Assembly: GCA_016937725.1 (NCBI GenBank)
Contig: JAFGVZ010000122.1
Location: forward strand, 1-26,692
Source of the DNA: Paracoccaceae bacterium
Lineage (GTDB): Bacteria; Pseudomonadota; Alphaproteobacteria; Rhodobacterales; Rhodobacteraceae
Length of the DNA: 26,692 nucleotides
Direction of reading: 5' to 3'
Shown here: positions 7,303 through 14,490 of the stretch, piece after piece
How the letters are laid out: each line of letters starts with the position of its first letter
Position numbering within the stretch: the first letter of the stretch is position 1
The notes under the pieces: generated by a model
The model's input: only the letters and a program-made list of their open reading frames with translations
Databases searched by the model: none
Told to the model about the DNA's origin: nothing
Position numbers and translations under genes: made by a program

Positions 7303-7329
7303 CCTTTTCAGAACGTATTCTGAGAAAGG
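7303..7329 (+). promoter_or_regulatory. Hairpin covering the ribosome binding site
   Basis: CCTTTTCAGAA (7303-7313) pairs with TTCTGAGAAAGG (7318-7329) with one bulged A and one T-G pair around a CGTA loop. The right arm holds the AAAGG Shine-Dalgarno of the gene starting at 7337. A message reading through from the anti-sigma gene would have its ribosome site masked. A message starting at the ECF promoter (predicted start about 7308-7311) would lack much of the left arm. It could also act as a temperature-sensitive structure. Confidence 0.45.
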
Positions 7330-7336
7330 TTCCGCC

Positions 7337-8044
7337 ATGTTCCACAAGCCTCAACCCGCCACGATCCGGTTTTCCTGCGCGCCCGCCGATGAAGGCGTGA
7401 TCGCGGCACCTTATGCGGCGAAAGCCTACCTGCCGGATTGGTTTCGCAAATTGCCCGCCGTCGATGCAACGGTCGAAAGCCCGACCAATACGGGGCTGAC
7501 CGTCAAGCGGTGCCTGCCGTTTCTGGACGCCATGACAACCGGATGGATCATCCCGCTGGCGGCGACCGTCCGCATGGTCATTGCCGAGGGCGGAACCCGT
7601 GTCGAGACGGGCTGGGATTTTGATCGCACTCTGGTCTCCAACCATGCCATGCATCAGGTCAAGGGCAACCCGATGGGCCAGCGCCCGCCCTGCAAGTTCA
7701 TTAATTTCTGGACCATCACCACCCCGCCGGGCTGGAGCTGCCTGTTCGTCAACCCGCTGAACCGCCCCAACCCGGTTTTCGAAGTGGTCGCGGGGGTGGT
7801 CGATACCGACACCTATCGCAGCCCGATCCATTTTCCGTTCTTCGCCACTGGCGAGGACGGGATGTATACGATCGAAAAGGGCTCGCCCTTGGTGCAGGTC
7901 ATTCCCTTCAAGCGTGACACGACCGCTTTGGCCGCCGATATTGGCGCGGAACGGCCTGAGGAGGCAGAGACGCGCAAGAAAATCCTGCGTAATACACAGG
8001 CTTCGCCGGGCTGGTATCGGCTGTTCGCGCGCGCTGGCCGATAG
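7337..8044 (+). CDS. Uncharacterised protein, possibly DUF6065-like
   Basis: The protein has 235 residues with no signal peptide and no membrane segment. Features include the N-terminal FSCAPADEGVIAAPYAAKAYLP, the segment KRCLPFLDAMTTGWIIPLAA (about 54-73), a Trp/Pro-rich centre (FWTITTPPGWSC) and a C-terminal YTIEKGSPLVQVIPF. From memory these resemble a family of about 240-residue bacterial and phage proteins of unknown function (DUF6065), but I cannot verify that. I chose the ATG at 7337 because it follows AAAGG by 7 nt; the longer open frame upstream overlaps the anti-sigma gene. It has its own ECF-type promoter and a strong terminator, so it belongs to the sigma regulon. Function unknown. 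Confidence 0.8.
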   Translation: MFHKPQPATIRFSCAPADEGVIAAPYAAKAYLPDWFRKLPAVDATVESPTNTGLTVKRCLPFLDAMTTGWIIPLAATVRMVIAEGGTRVETGWDFDRTLVSNHAMHQVKGNPMGQRPPCKFINFWTITTPPGWSCLFVNPLNRPNPVFEVVAGVVDTDTYRSPIHFPFFATGEDGMYTIEKGSPLVQVIPFKRDTTALAADIGAERPEEAETRKKILRNTQASPGWYRLFARAGR

Positions 8045-8066
8045 GCCAAGCTGGTCAAACCCGAAT

Positions 8067-8098
8067 GCCCCGATGGTCCTGCCCTCGGGGCGTTTTTG
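8067..8098 (+). terminator. Rho-independent terminator of the sigma/anti-sigma side
   Basis: GCCCCGA (8067-8073) pairs with TCGGGGC (8085-8091), followed by GTTTTTG. It ends the plus-strand genes after the 235-residue protein. No terminator is seen earlier in this stretch, so the sigma, anti-sigma and following gene can share a transcript. Confidence 0.85.
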
Positions 8099-8116
8099 TT
8101 GCCGCACCTGCGCGAC

Positions 8117-8143
8117 ACAAAAAAACGGCCCCCGAAGGGGCCG
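8117..8143 (-). terminator. Rho-independent terminator of the Ser/Asn-repeat gene
   Basis: CGGCCCC (8126-8132) pairs with GGGGCCG (8137-8143) around CGAA. On the minus strand it runs into a run of seven T. It lies 25 nt past the stop at 8168 and faces the plus-strand terminator. Confidence 0.85.
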
Positions 8144-8167
8144 ATTGATTAGGGCTGTGGTTTGAAA

Positions 8168-8566
8168 TCAATCGTCGTCATCGTCATCCGAGCTGTTGCT
8201 GCTGGAATTGGACGAAGAATTGCTTGACGAATTCGACGATGAGTTGCTCGACGAGTTAGACGAGGAATTGCTGGATGAGTTGCTGCTCGAGTTGGAAGAC
8301 GAATTCGACGAACTGTTGCTGTTTGAATTGGAAGACGAATTCGATGAGCTGTTGCTGTTGCTGTTAGAGCCCCAACGATCATCGTCATCACGCTGCGACG
8401 CAGTCCGGCGATCGCTTTTCCGAAAAAAGAATGCCTTCACCTCTGCGTCTTGCGGTGCGACTTGTGTCATACCGCCCAGCTTGAACTTTGCCGGTCCCGT
8501 TGCCTGCGCCCCAAAGGGCAAGAGGGCAAGCAGCGTGGCGGGCAGTATCAGTTTGAAAACCTTCAT
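8168..8566 (-). CDS. Exported Ser/Asn-repeat protein with Asp tail
   Basis: The protein has 132 residues. A signal peptide (about 1-22, ending GAQA) is followed by about 40 ordinary residues, an acidic DDDD at 60-63, then 60 residues (67-126) made only of Ser and Asn, mostly as SSSN units, and six terminal Asp. I recognise no family. All six serine codons and both Asn codons are used in the tract, so the repeat is kept at the protein level. The ATG at 8566 has GGAG 6 nt upstream; in-frame starts further up lie beyond the ribosome site. It has an ECF-type promoter (8611-8637) and its own terminator. It resembles the secreted protease in having Asp-rich low-complexity sequence. Calcium binding, a hydrophilic surface coat or a linker to the cell surface are possible guesses. 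Confidence 0.8.
   Translation of the reverse strand: MKVFKLILPATLLALLPFGAQATGPAKFKLGGMTQVAPQDAEVKAFFFRKSDRRTASQRDDDDRWGSNSNSNSSSNSSSNSNSNSSSNSSSNSSSNSSSNSSSNSSSNSSSNSSSNSSSNSSSNSSDDDDDD
8189..8368 (-). repeat. Coding low-complexity repeat (SSSN units)
   Basis: 180 bp encode 60 consecutive Ser/Asn residues, mostly with a 12-bp (four-residue) period. The nucleotide sequence is diverged between units, although TCGAATTCGTCTTCCAA occurs twice. It is not a CRISPR array, as there are no conserved repeats or spacers. Confidence 0.85.
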
Positions 8567-8610
8567 GTTCATCTCCATCAGATCAGGCAAGGTCAGGTCC
8601 TTCCACTGGG

Positions 8611-8637
8611 ACAACGCGGCATGGCCCAAATTATTCC
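8611..8637 (-). promoter_or_regulatory. ECF-type promoter of the Ser/Asn-repeat gene
   Basis: The minus strand has GGAATA (8637-8632), 15 nt, then CGTTGT (8616-8611). The predicted leader is about 40 nt. It has the same elements and spacing as the five other copies. Confidence 0.7.
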
Positions 8638-8797
8638 AGATTGATCGGAAAAAACGGAGCTGACAAAGTTAGACTTAAATGACAAGTCACATGGCGACGA
8701 CGATTACGCCACCCAGCCAGCTTGAACCGCGCCCGCGTCAGCGCGCTGGAGGATGTCACCGCGCCCGCCTTTGGTGGCTTGTTGGATTTCGACAATG

Positions 8798-9445
8798 TCA
8801 GCGCGGGGTCAAGGCCGTGGCCAGCTTAGCGGATGCGGCGACCCCATCGATCAGTGGGACGCCTGCATGCAGTTCCAAAGCCTGTTTCAGATGGGCCATT
8901 CCGGCACATCCTAGAACTGCGCAAGACGCGCCGTCCTCGGCAACAGCGCGGGCAATTTCATCGCCAATTCTGTCAAGAACGGCGGGGCGACCTGTGTCGA
9001 TGACCAGAACAGGAAGCTCGGTTGCCCGAACCGACGCACAGAGCGCTGCAAATCCCGACTGACGAATATTCTCCTCGATCACCGCAACAGAGATCGGCAT
9101 GGACGTGATGACCGAGAAGCGCAACCCCAGCAGATGCGCCATGATGTAGCTTGCTTGCCCGATGCCGATGACAGGGCAATCGGCTATGGCGCGCGCCTGT
9201 GTCAGGCCGGTATCGTCGAAGCAGGCAATGACGATGACCTCTGCGCCTCGTTGGCGCGCAATGGGCACCAGCTCTAGCAGACCTGACACCGCGGCCTCGC
9301 CATCGGCCCTGCCCTGAATGGCCGCCGGACCTGCGCTGTTGGTAAGTCCGAAAATCTCGGCCGAGGGAAGAGCGGCCTGCGCTGTCGTGACGATCCCATC
9401 CGTCATGGCCACAGTCGAATTCGGGTTGATATAGGCGATCTTCAT
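8798..9445 (-). CDS. Asp/Glu/hydantoin-type racemase family protein
   Basis: The protein has 215 residues and begins with the family's INPNST signature (MKIAYINPNSTVAMT). The two active-site Cys expected for cofactor-independent racemases are visible: Cys75 in IACFDDTG and Cys184 in VLGCAGM. Such enzymes invert alpha-carbons of amino acids, hydantoins or related carboxylates. The ATG at 9445 overlaps the stop of the permease gene by 4 nt (ATGA), so it is the last gene of the importer operon, which suggests it acts on the imported compound or a derivative. Family members include hydantoin racemase, allantoin racemase and maleate isomerase; I cannot choose between them. No clear terminator is seen downstream. 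Confidence 0.85.
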   Translation of the reverse strand: MKIAYINPNSTVAMTDGIVTTAQAALPSAEIFGLTNSAGPAAIQGRADGEAAVSGLLELVPIARQRGAEVIVIACFDDTGLTQARAIADCPVIGIGQASYIMAHLLGLRFSVITSMPISVAVIEENIRQSGFAALCASVRATELPVLVIDTGRPAVLDRIGDEIARAVAEDGASCAVLGCAGMAHLKQALELHAGVPLIDGVAASAKLATALTPR

Positions 9446-10278
9446 AGGGCTTTTCCCGCGTCCGATCCCTTTTGCGCGCGGCGTTTGCCCATGATCCAGA
9501 CGGCCAGCAGAAACACCCCGATGATGCAGAAGGAAAACAACGTTGTCAGCGTTCCGAGCGCATAGATGACAGGCGTTGTCACGTTGGTGGTCATCCCGAA
9601 AATCTCTAGTGGCAACGTGTTGTAGCTGCCCGCAGTCAGCAGCGTGCGGGCAAATTCGTCGTAACTGAGGGTGAAGCCGAACAGCGCGACCCCGATCAGC
9701 GATGGCGCGATGATCGGCAGCACGACGAAACGCAAGGTCTGCCATGCGGTCGCGCCTTGGTCTCGGGCGGCTTCTTCGTAGCTTTTGTCAAAGCGGTTGA
9801 ACACGGCAAACATGATCAGCAGACCGAAGGGTAAGGTCCATGTCAGTTGCGACCCGAAACCCGAAGTCGCCCAGTGGATACGCAGGCCGAACTGGTTGAA
9901 GATCAGCCCAACGCCGAGCGAAATCAGGATTGAAGGAATGACCAATGACGTGATTGCGGCATAGAATACGAAGCCCGACCCGAAGAACCGCTTGCGAAAG
10001 GCAAGCCCGGCCATGACGGACACGATGACGGTTGTCACCATCACCATCAGCCCAAGGGCAAAGCTGCGCCGGAACGCGCCCCAGATATCGCCCACGGCCT
10101 GTTGCTGAAATAAGTCTTGGAACCAATGCAGGGAGAAACCGTTCATCGGGAAGGTCAGCCCGCCCTGCGGCCCCTGAAAGCTGAGGATGCCAATTGTCAG
10201 GATCGGCCCATACAGGAACAGCACGAAAAGTGCGAAGAACATGGCGAGGATATAGAAGCTACGGGGGCGGCGCTCCAT
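9442..10278 (-). CDS. ABC importer permease, PotC-like
   Basis: The protein has 278 residues with about six transmembrane helices and the inner-membrane permease EAA loop (EEAARDQGATAWQTLRFVVL, about 172-191) that docks the ATPase. Membership in the PotB/PotC (polyamine/opine-type) importer group follows from gene order and length. It is separated from the upstream permease stop by one base (TGACATG) and overlaps the racemase start, so it is translationally coupled on both sides. The substrate is not deducible from this subunit. Confidence 0.9.
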   Translation of the reverse strand: MERRPRSFYILAMFFALFVLFLYGPILTIGILSFQGPQGGLTFPMNGFSLHWFQDLFQQQAVGDIWGAFRRSFALGLMVMVTTVIVSVMAGLAFRKRFFGSGFVFYAAITSLVIPSILISLGVGLIFNQFGLRIHWATSGFGSQLTWTLPFGLLIMFAVFNRFDKSYEEAARDQGATAWQTLRFVVLPIIAPSLIGVALFGFTLSYDEFARTLLTAGSYNTLPLEIFGMTTNVTTPVIYALGTLTTLFSFCIIGVFLLAVWIMGKRRAQKGSDAGKAL

Positions 10279-10279
10279 G

Positions 10280-11146
10280 TCAAAGCTCCTTGCGAATGTT
10301 GACGAAGCGCAACATGACGGCGATCACGATCAGCACGGTGCACAGCAGCACGACAGCTGTTGCCGCCGCCGACGGGTATTGCAGCAAGGCAATATCATTC
10401 GAAATCAGCCGTCCGACATTGGCGCGCTGCGACCCGCTCATGAAGCGCACGGTGATGAAATCGCCCATCACCAGCGTGACGACGAAGATCGTTCCGATCA
10501 TGATTCCGGGCTTGGTCAGCGGAATGATGACGTGCAAAAGCGTCTGAAATCCGGTTGCGCCATTGTCGCGCGCGGCTTCAAGCAGGGATTTGTCGATCCG
10601 CATCATGGTGTTGAAGATCGGCACCACCATGAACAGGGTATATAAGTGCACGAATGCAAGTATGACCGAAAAATCGGAATAGAGAAGCCATTCCAATGGT
10701 TCGTCGATCATGCCCCAAGAAATCAGTGTCTGGTTGGCGATACCGTTGCGGCCCAAAAACGGAATCCACGAAATCATCCGGATGATGTTGGAGGTCCAGA
10801 AGGGAATCGTGCAGATCAGGAACAACGCGATTTGCATGGTCAGGCTACGGACGTGAAAGGCCAAGAAATAAGCCACCGTGAAACCAATGGTGAGCGTCAG
10901 CGCCCATGTGATAAGAGCGTATTTCAAGGTCGCGCCAAAGACCCGATATGTCACCGGAGAGCCAAAGAGAAATTCGTAATTGTCGAACTGGAATGCTGGG
11001 TAGATTGAGAATTCGGTTGCGCCCCAGAAACTGACCACAACGATCATGGCAATCGGAGCGATCAGGAAACCCAACAGAACGGCGGTCAGGGGCAGAGCCT
11101 GCACCCAGCCCAGAACATGCCTGTTTCGTATCAGTCGGGAAGCCAT
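10280..11146 (-). CDS. ABC importer permease, PotB-like
   Basis: The protein has 288 residues with six predicted transmembrane segments and the EAA loop LEAARDNGATGFQTLLHVII in the C-terminal half. It should pair with the PotC-like permease in the inner membrane. I prefer the ATG at 11146: AAAGG lies 9 nt upstream. An ATG two codons earlier (11152) is only 3 nt from that ribosome site. The gene is separated by about 100 nt from the binding-protein gene, and that gap contains a strong stem-loop. Confidence 0.88.
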   Translation of the reverse strand: MASRLIRNRHVLGWVQALPLTAVLLGFLIAPIAMIVVVSFWGATEFSIYPAFQFDNYEFLFGSPVTYRVFGATLKYALITWALTLTIGFTVAYFLAFHVRSLTMQIALFLICTIPFWTSNIIRMISWIPFLGRNGIANQTLISWGMIDEPLEWLLYSDFSVILAFVHLYTLFMVVPIFNTMMRIDKSLLEAARDNGATGFQTLLHVIIPLTKPGIMIGTIFVVTLVMGDFITVRFMSGSQRANVGRLISNDIALLQYPSAAATAVVLLCTVLIVIAVMLRFVNIRKEL

Positions 11147-11193
11147 GGGCATGTGCCTTTCGCTTTGATGGTCTGGGGACACAGCAGTATCCA

Positions 11194-11210
11194 GGGGGCA
11201 GACTGCCCCC
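11194..11210 (-). promoter_or_regulatory. Intercistronic stem-loop between binding protein and permease
   Basis: GGGGGCA (11194-11200) pairs with TGCCCCC (11204-11210) around GAC. No T run follows, so it is probably not a full terminator. In this position it could stabilise the 5' part of the message and raise binding-protein output relative to the permeases. Confidence 0.5.
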
Positions 11211-11246
11211 CGGCTTGGACGACGCAAAACGACGCCGCGGACCGGA

Positions 11247-12527
11247 TCAGGCCGCGATGAACTCGTTCCACTTGCGGACCATGTATTGGTTCTCGTCCAT
11301 CACTGCGTTCCAACAGGCGACCGAACCCATGCGCTCTTGGAACGAGCCGCCATCGCGGACATCACCGGCTTGCGCCAGCGTGTCGCCGGTGGGAGATGTG
11401 ATGTTGCCTGTCGCAGGCTTGCCTTCGAACCAGTAGCCCCATTCGTTTTCTGACATAAAGTTTTTCGAGGTTTCCGGCACGGCAGAATAATAGCCCTGAC
11501 GCATGAGGTAGCCGCCGACCCAGCCTGACAGATACCAGTTGATGTAGTCATAAGCCGCATCCAGCTCCATTCCCGACAGGCTGGACGACAGGCCAATACC
11601 GCCGCCCCAGCTGCGATACCCTTCTTTCAGCGGCTGGTAGACGCAAGGGATGCCACGCGATTTGACCGCCGTGATGGCAGGCGACCACATGGACTGGATG
11701 ACAACCTCGCCAGAGGCCATCAGGTTCACAGACTCGTCGAATGTTTTCCAGAAGGCACGGAACTGCCCCGCGCGCTTGGCTTCGGTGAAGATCGCCATGG
11801 TCTTGTCGATTTCTTCACGGGTCATGTTGCCCTTGTCGCCATACTGGATCTCGCCCATGGCCTCGCAGACCATGGCCATGTCCATGATCCCGATGGATGA
11901 GATATCGAGGATCGACGCCTTGCCACGGAATTCCGGGTTCAGAAGTTCGGTCCAGCTTTCGATGGGACGACCGATCAGGTCGGGACGGATACCCAGCGTG
12001 TCGGCATTGTAGATGGTGGGGATCAGCGTCATCCAGCCAGTCTCGCCCGTGGCGAAAGACGTGCCACCTGGGCCCTCGACAAAGCCCACGCTGTGGGGTG
12101 CGGTGCCTTGTGCGATCACGGAGTCTGGCGTCAGTTTGCCATCGCGGAAGATACCTACGATTTTGTCGTAATTGGTGATCTTAGACGTATCCATGGCTTG
12201 CAAGTTGCCGGTCGGCCAGACCTTCTTGCAAATCCAGTATTCGATATCGGCAATATCGAAGCTGTCAGGCTGGGTCGCGGCACGCTGCGTCACGCTATCG
12301 GAGTCGAGCGCGGTCATTTCGAGTGTGAAGCCAAGGTCCTCTTTCACCTTGTTGGCCACGTCGTTCAGGTTCGATACGCCCGTGCCGAATTGGCGCAACA
12401 CGATATCTTTGGTGTCTTGCGCCCAAAGCATGGGGGCCGGCAGCGCAGAGGCGGCCAGCGCCGCGCCACTCGCTTTCAGCAGGGAACGCCGGGAATAGCC
12501 GACCTTGGGTTTCGCGGGTTTTGACAT
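11247..12527 (-). CDS. Periplasmic solute-binding protein of a PotD-type ABC importer
   Basis: The protein has 426 residues. The N-terminus carries a twin-arginine signal (SRRSLLKASG, residues 12-21) followed by a hydrophobic stretch ending near LWAQD, so it is probably Tat-exported. The mature part follows the extracellular solute-binding fold used for polyamine- and iron-type ligands, with conserved-looking segments such as WTELLNPEFRGKASI and SGEVVIQSMWSPAI. It delivers the ligand to the two permeases downstream. The ribosome site AAGAGGA lies 8 nt before the ATG. It follows the ATPase gene by 51 nt. The ligand is unknown; polyamine-like, opine-like or amino acid derivatives are all possible, and the racemase in the operon points to a chiral compound. 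Confidence 0.9.
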   Translation of the reverse strand: MSKPAKPKVGYSRRSLLKASGAALAASALPAPMLWAQDTKDIVLRQFGTGVSNLNDVANKVKEDLGFTLEMTALDSDSVTQRAATQPDSFDIADIEYWICKKVWPTGNLQAMDTSKITNYDKIVGIFRDGKLTPDSVIAQGTAPHSVGFVEGPGGTSFATGETGWMTLIPTIYNADTLGIRPDLIGRPIESWTELLNPEFRGKASILDISSIGIMDMAMVCEAMGEIQYGDKGNMTREEIDKTMAIFTEAKRAGQFRAFWKTFDESVNLMASGEVVIQSMWSPAITAVKSRGIPCVYQPLKEGYRSWGGGIGLSSSLSGMELDAAYDYINWYLSGWVGGYLMRQGYYSAVPETSKNFMSENEWGYWFEGKPATGNITSPTGDTLAQAGDVRDGGSFQERMGSVACWNAVMDENQYMVRKWNEFIAA

Positions 12528-12578
12528 GAGTTTGATCCTCTTGGGTTTAAAAACGGGGGTCTTGACGGTGTGGTCCTC

Positions 12579-13553
12579 TTAGGCCTCTAGGCGGTGAAGC
12601 CGCCTGTCATCCCATGCGAGCCTGACAGCATCGCCGGGCGATTTGGGCGCCTTGAAGAACTGGTCTTCCGGAAGCAGCGCCAACACTTCGTCACCGCTTT
12701 CCAGCTTGGACGTGACAGCGACCGACGCGCCTTGGTATTCCACGGCTATAACCGTTGCTGTCAGACCATCGTCGGCGAGCCTAACGGCATCCGCCCGCAC
12801 GGTCGCCCTGCCATCGCGCAGCGCGATCACGTTGTGACCGCCAATGAACCGGGCGACGAATTCAGTGCGTGGACTAGCCCAGACCGCGCGGGCCGGACCA
12901 GCCTGTTCAATGACAGCGTTGTTCATCACGACGATTTCGTCGGCAAGCGCCAGTGCTTCGTCCTGCCCATGGGTGACGTGGATGAAGGTAATGCCCAGTT
13001 CACGTTGCAGTTTCTTCAACTCGGTCCGCATGCGTATCCGCAAGAACGGATCAAGCGCCGAGAGCGGCTCGTCCAGCAACAGCACCTTGGGCTGCGTCAC
13101 CAGCGCACGGGCCAAGGCCACGCGCTGCTGTTGACCGCCCGACAATTGCGCAGGAAGCCGCTCGGCCAGATGCGTCATGTCCACAAGTTCAAGCAATTCG
13201 CCCGCACGGGCATGACGTGTTGCCTTATCCATCCCCTTCATGCGCAAGGAAAAGGCCACATTGTCGCGCACGGACAGATGCGGAAACAGCGCATAGTTCT
13301 GAAACATCATGGCTGTGCCGCGCTGTGCGGGTGGTAATTTCGACACGTCCTGACCATCCAGCACGATGGACCCGTCGCTGACATCCTCGTGCCCTGCGAT
13401 CATCCGCAATGTCGAAGACTTGCCGCACCCGGACGGGCCAAGAAGGCACACATAGCTGCCCTTGACGAAGACATGGTTCAGGTCGCGCACCGCCACCGTC
13501 TCGCCATAGCGTTTCGTCAGGTGAACCAGTTCAAGATCGTATCCGGTCCGCAT
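12579..13553 (-). CDS. ABC importer ATPase, PotA-like
   Basis: The protein has 324 residues. Walker A is GPSGCGKSS (39-47), the Q-loop is FQNYALFPH, the signature is LSGGQQQR (137-144), Walker B is VLLLDEP (157-163) and the H-loop His is in FIHVTHGQDEA. A C-terminal TOBE-type region spans about 245-322. It should be an active ATPase that powers the importer. I chose the ATG at 13553; the frame is open further upstream, but that part runs through the operator region and has no coding character. It is the first gene of the operon ATPase, binding protein, permease, permease, racemase. The divergent GntR gene and two palindromes upstream suggest ligand-controlled repression. Confidence 0.92.
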   Translation of the reverse strand: MRTGYDLELVHLTKRYGETVAVRDLNHVFVKGSYVCLLGPSGCGKSSTLRMIAGHEDVSDGSIVLDGQDVSKLPPAQRGTAMMFQNYALFPHLSVRDNVAFSLRMKGMDKATRHARAGELLELVDMTHLAERLPAQLSGGQQQRVALARALVTQPKVLLLDEPLSALDPFLRIRMRTELKKLQRELGITFIHVTHGQDEALALADEIVVMNNAVIEQAGPARAVWASPRTEFVARFIGGHNVIALRDGRATVRADAVRLADDGLTATVIAVEYQGASVAVTSKLESGDEVLALLPEDQFFKAPKSPGDAVRLAWDDRRLHRLEA

Positions 13554-13675
13554 TGAAGTCCCCGTGCTGCGTGATGGACAGAGCTTGGGCAGGCCAGAGC
13601 GGGAAACGCAGTTTTTTTGTCTCACAGCCCCGGGAAAAACAGGGTTCGCCGGTAATTTCAGCGTGGGAGCCCACG

Positions 13676-13685
13676 TTGTGCACAA
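13676..13685. promoter_or_regulatory. TTGTGCACAA palindrome (putative GntR operator 1)
   Basis: A perfect 10-bp palindrome in the divergent intergenic region. It fits the TTGT-NN-ACAA form seen at the second site, whose centre lies 24 bp away. Confidence 0.55.
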
Positions 13686-13693
13686 AAAACAAC

Positions 13694-13715
13694 ACAATTT
13701 TGTATACAATATTGT
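13694..13715. promoter_or_regulatory. 22-bp palindrome around TTGTATACAA (putative GntR operator 2)
   Basis: Ten of eleven base pairs match across 22 bp, with the perfect core TTGTATACAA at 13700-13709. FCD-type GntR regulators commonly bind such TnGT/ACnA half-sites. It lies about 140 bp from the ATPase start and 90 bp from the regulator start, able to affect both. Confidence 0.65.
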
Positions 13716-13803
13716 TGATACCTGTGATCTGGGTCTCGTGCTTGTTTCTGTTCAACCGAATCAGGCTACACTATGCTGGGAGCGCATGAAGGACGGGCAG
13801 GTC

Positions 13804-14490
13804 ATGGAAACGATCGAAACCAAGAGTTGGACGAGTGACATGGTGGTTGTCGACCTTGAACGCGCCATACATGAACACCGTTTGCCGCCGGGCACCAAAC
13901 TGGGCGAAGATGAGCTGAGCGAGGCCTATGGCATAAGCCGCACCATTGTCCGAGCGGCACTTCTGGCGCTATCGCATCGCCATCTTGTCGAATTGAAGCG
14001 CAATCGGGGTGCCTACGTCGCGCAACCCTCTATCCGCGAGGCCCGCGAAGTGTTCGAGGCCCGCGCGCTGCTGGAACCCCGCACCGCGCATTCCGCTGCA
14101 CTGCGAATGACCGATAAAAACCTTGCGCTATTGCAGGCGAATATCCGAGATGAACATGCAGCACTCGATGCGGGCGAAAGCGGGCGCGCGCTGTTCTTGT
14201 CGGGCCAGTTCCATGTCGAGATTGCGCGCATTGCCGATCAAAGCACAATCGAGATTTTTATTTCGCAGCTGATCTCGCGGTCTTCGCTCATCATCGCGCT
14301 CTATTGGCGACGGCGCGCGGCGCTTTGCGAAACCCAGGCCCATCATGCGCTGCTGGATGCATTTGCGCGCAAGGATGGCGGTGCAGCGGAACAATTGATG
14401 AAAAGTCACCTGCTTGACCTTGTGACGTCGCTGGATCTGCGAAATGTCTCCGAACCGCCGACATCCCTGCGCGACGCTCTGAATCGATGA
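13804..14490 (+). CDS. GntR family (FCD) transcriptional regulator
   Basis: The protein has 228 residues. A winged helix-turn-helix spans about 12-75 (LERAIHEHRLPPGTKLGEDE, then a recognition helix in YGISRTIVRAALLAL) and is followed by an all-helical FCD ligand domain with likely metal ligands (FHVEIARIAD, HHALLDAF). It probably represses or activates the divergent importer operon and its own gene through the two TTGT-NN-ACAA sites. The start is uncertain: the ATG at 13804 has AAGGA 10 nt upstream, while an ATG at 13786 has GGGAG only 3 nt away. The stop overlaps the GNAT gene by 4 nt. The effector is likely the imported compound or its product. Confidence 0.9.
   Translation: METIETKSWTSDMVVVDLERAIHEHRLPPGTKLGEDELSEAYGISRTIVRAALLALSHRHLVELKRNRGAYVAQPSIREAREVFEARALLEPRTAHSAALRMTDKNLALLQANIRDEHAALDAGESGRALFLSGQFHVEIARIADQSTIEIFISQLISRSSLIIALYWRRRAALCETQAHHALLDAFARKDGGAAEQLMKSHLLDLVTSLDLRNVSEPPTSLRDALNR

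Noticed and set aside
8189..8368. Repeat array as a possible CRISPR
   Set aside because: The periodicity is a coding SSSN repeat in one frame with variable nucleotides; there are no conserved direct repeats or spacers.
8686..8829. Short plus-strand frame with plausible codon use next to the racemase end
   Set aside because: About 48 codons with no start signal and no family resemblance; it overlaps the 3' end of the racemase gene and is likely chance in GC-rich DNA, though a gene remnant cannot be excluded.
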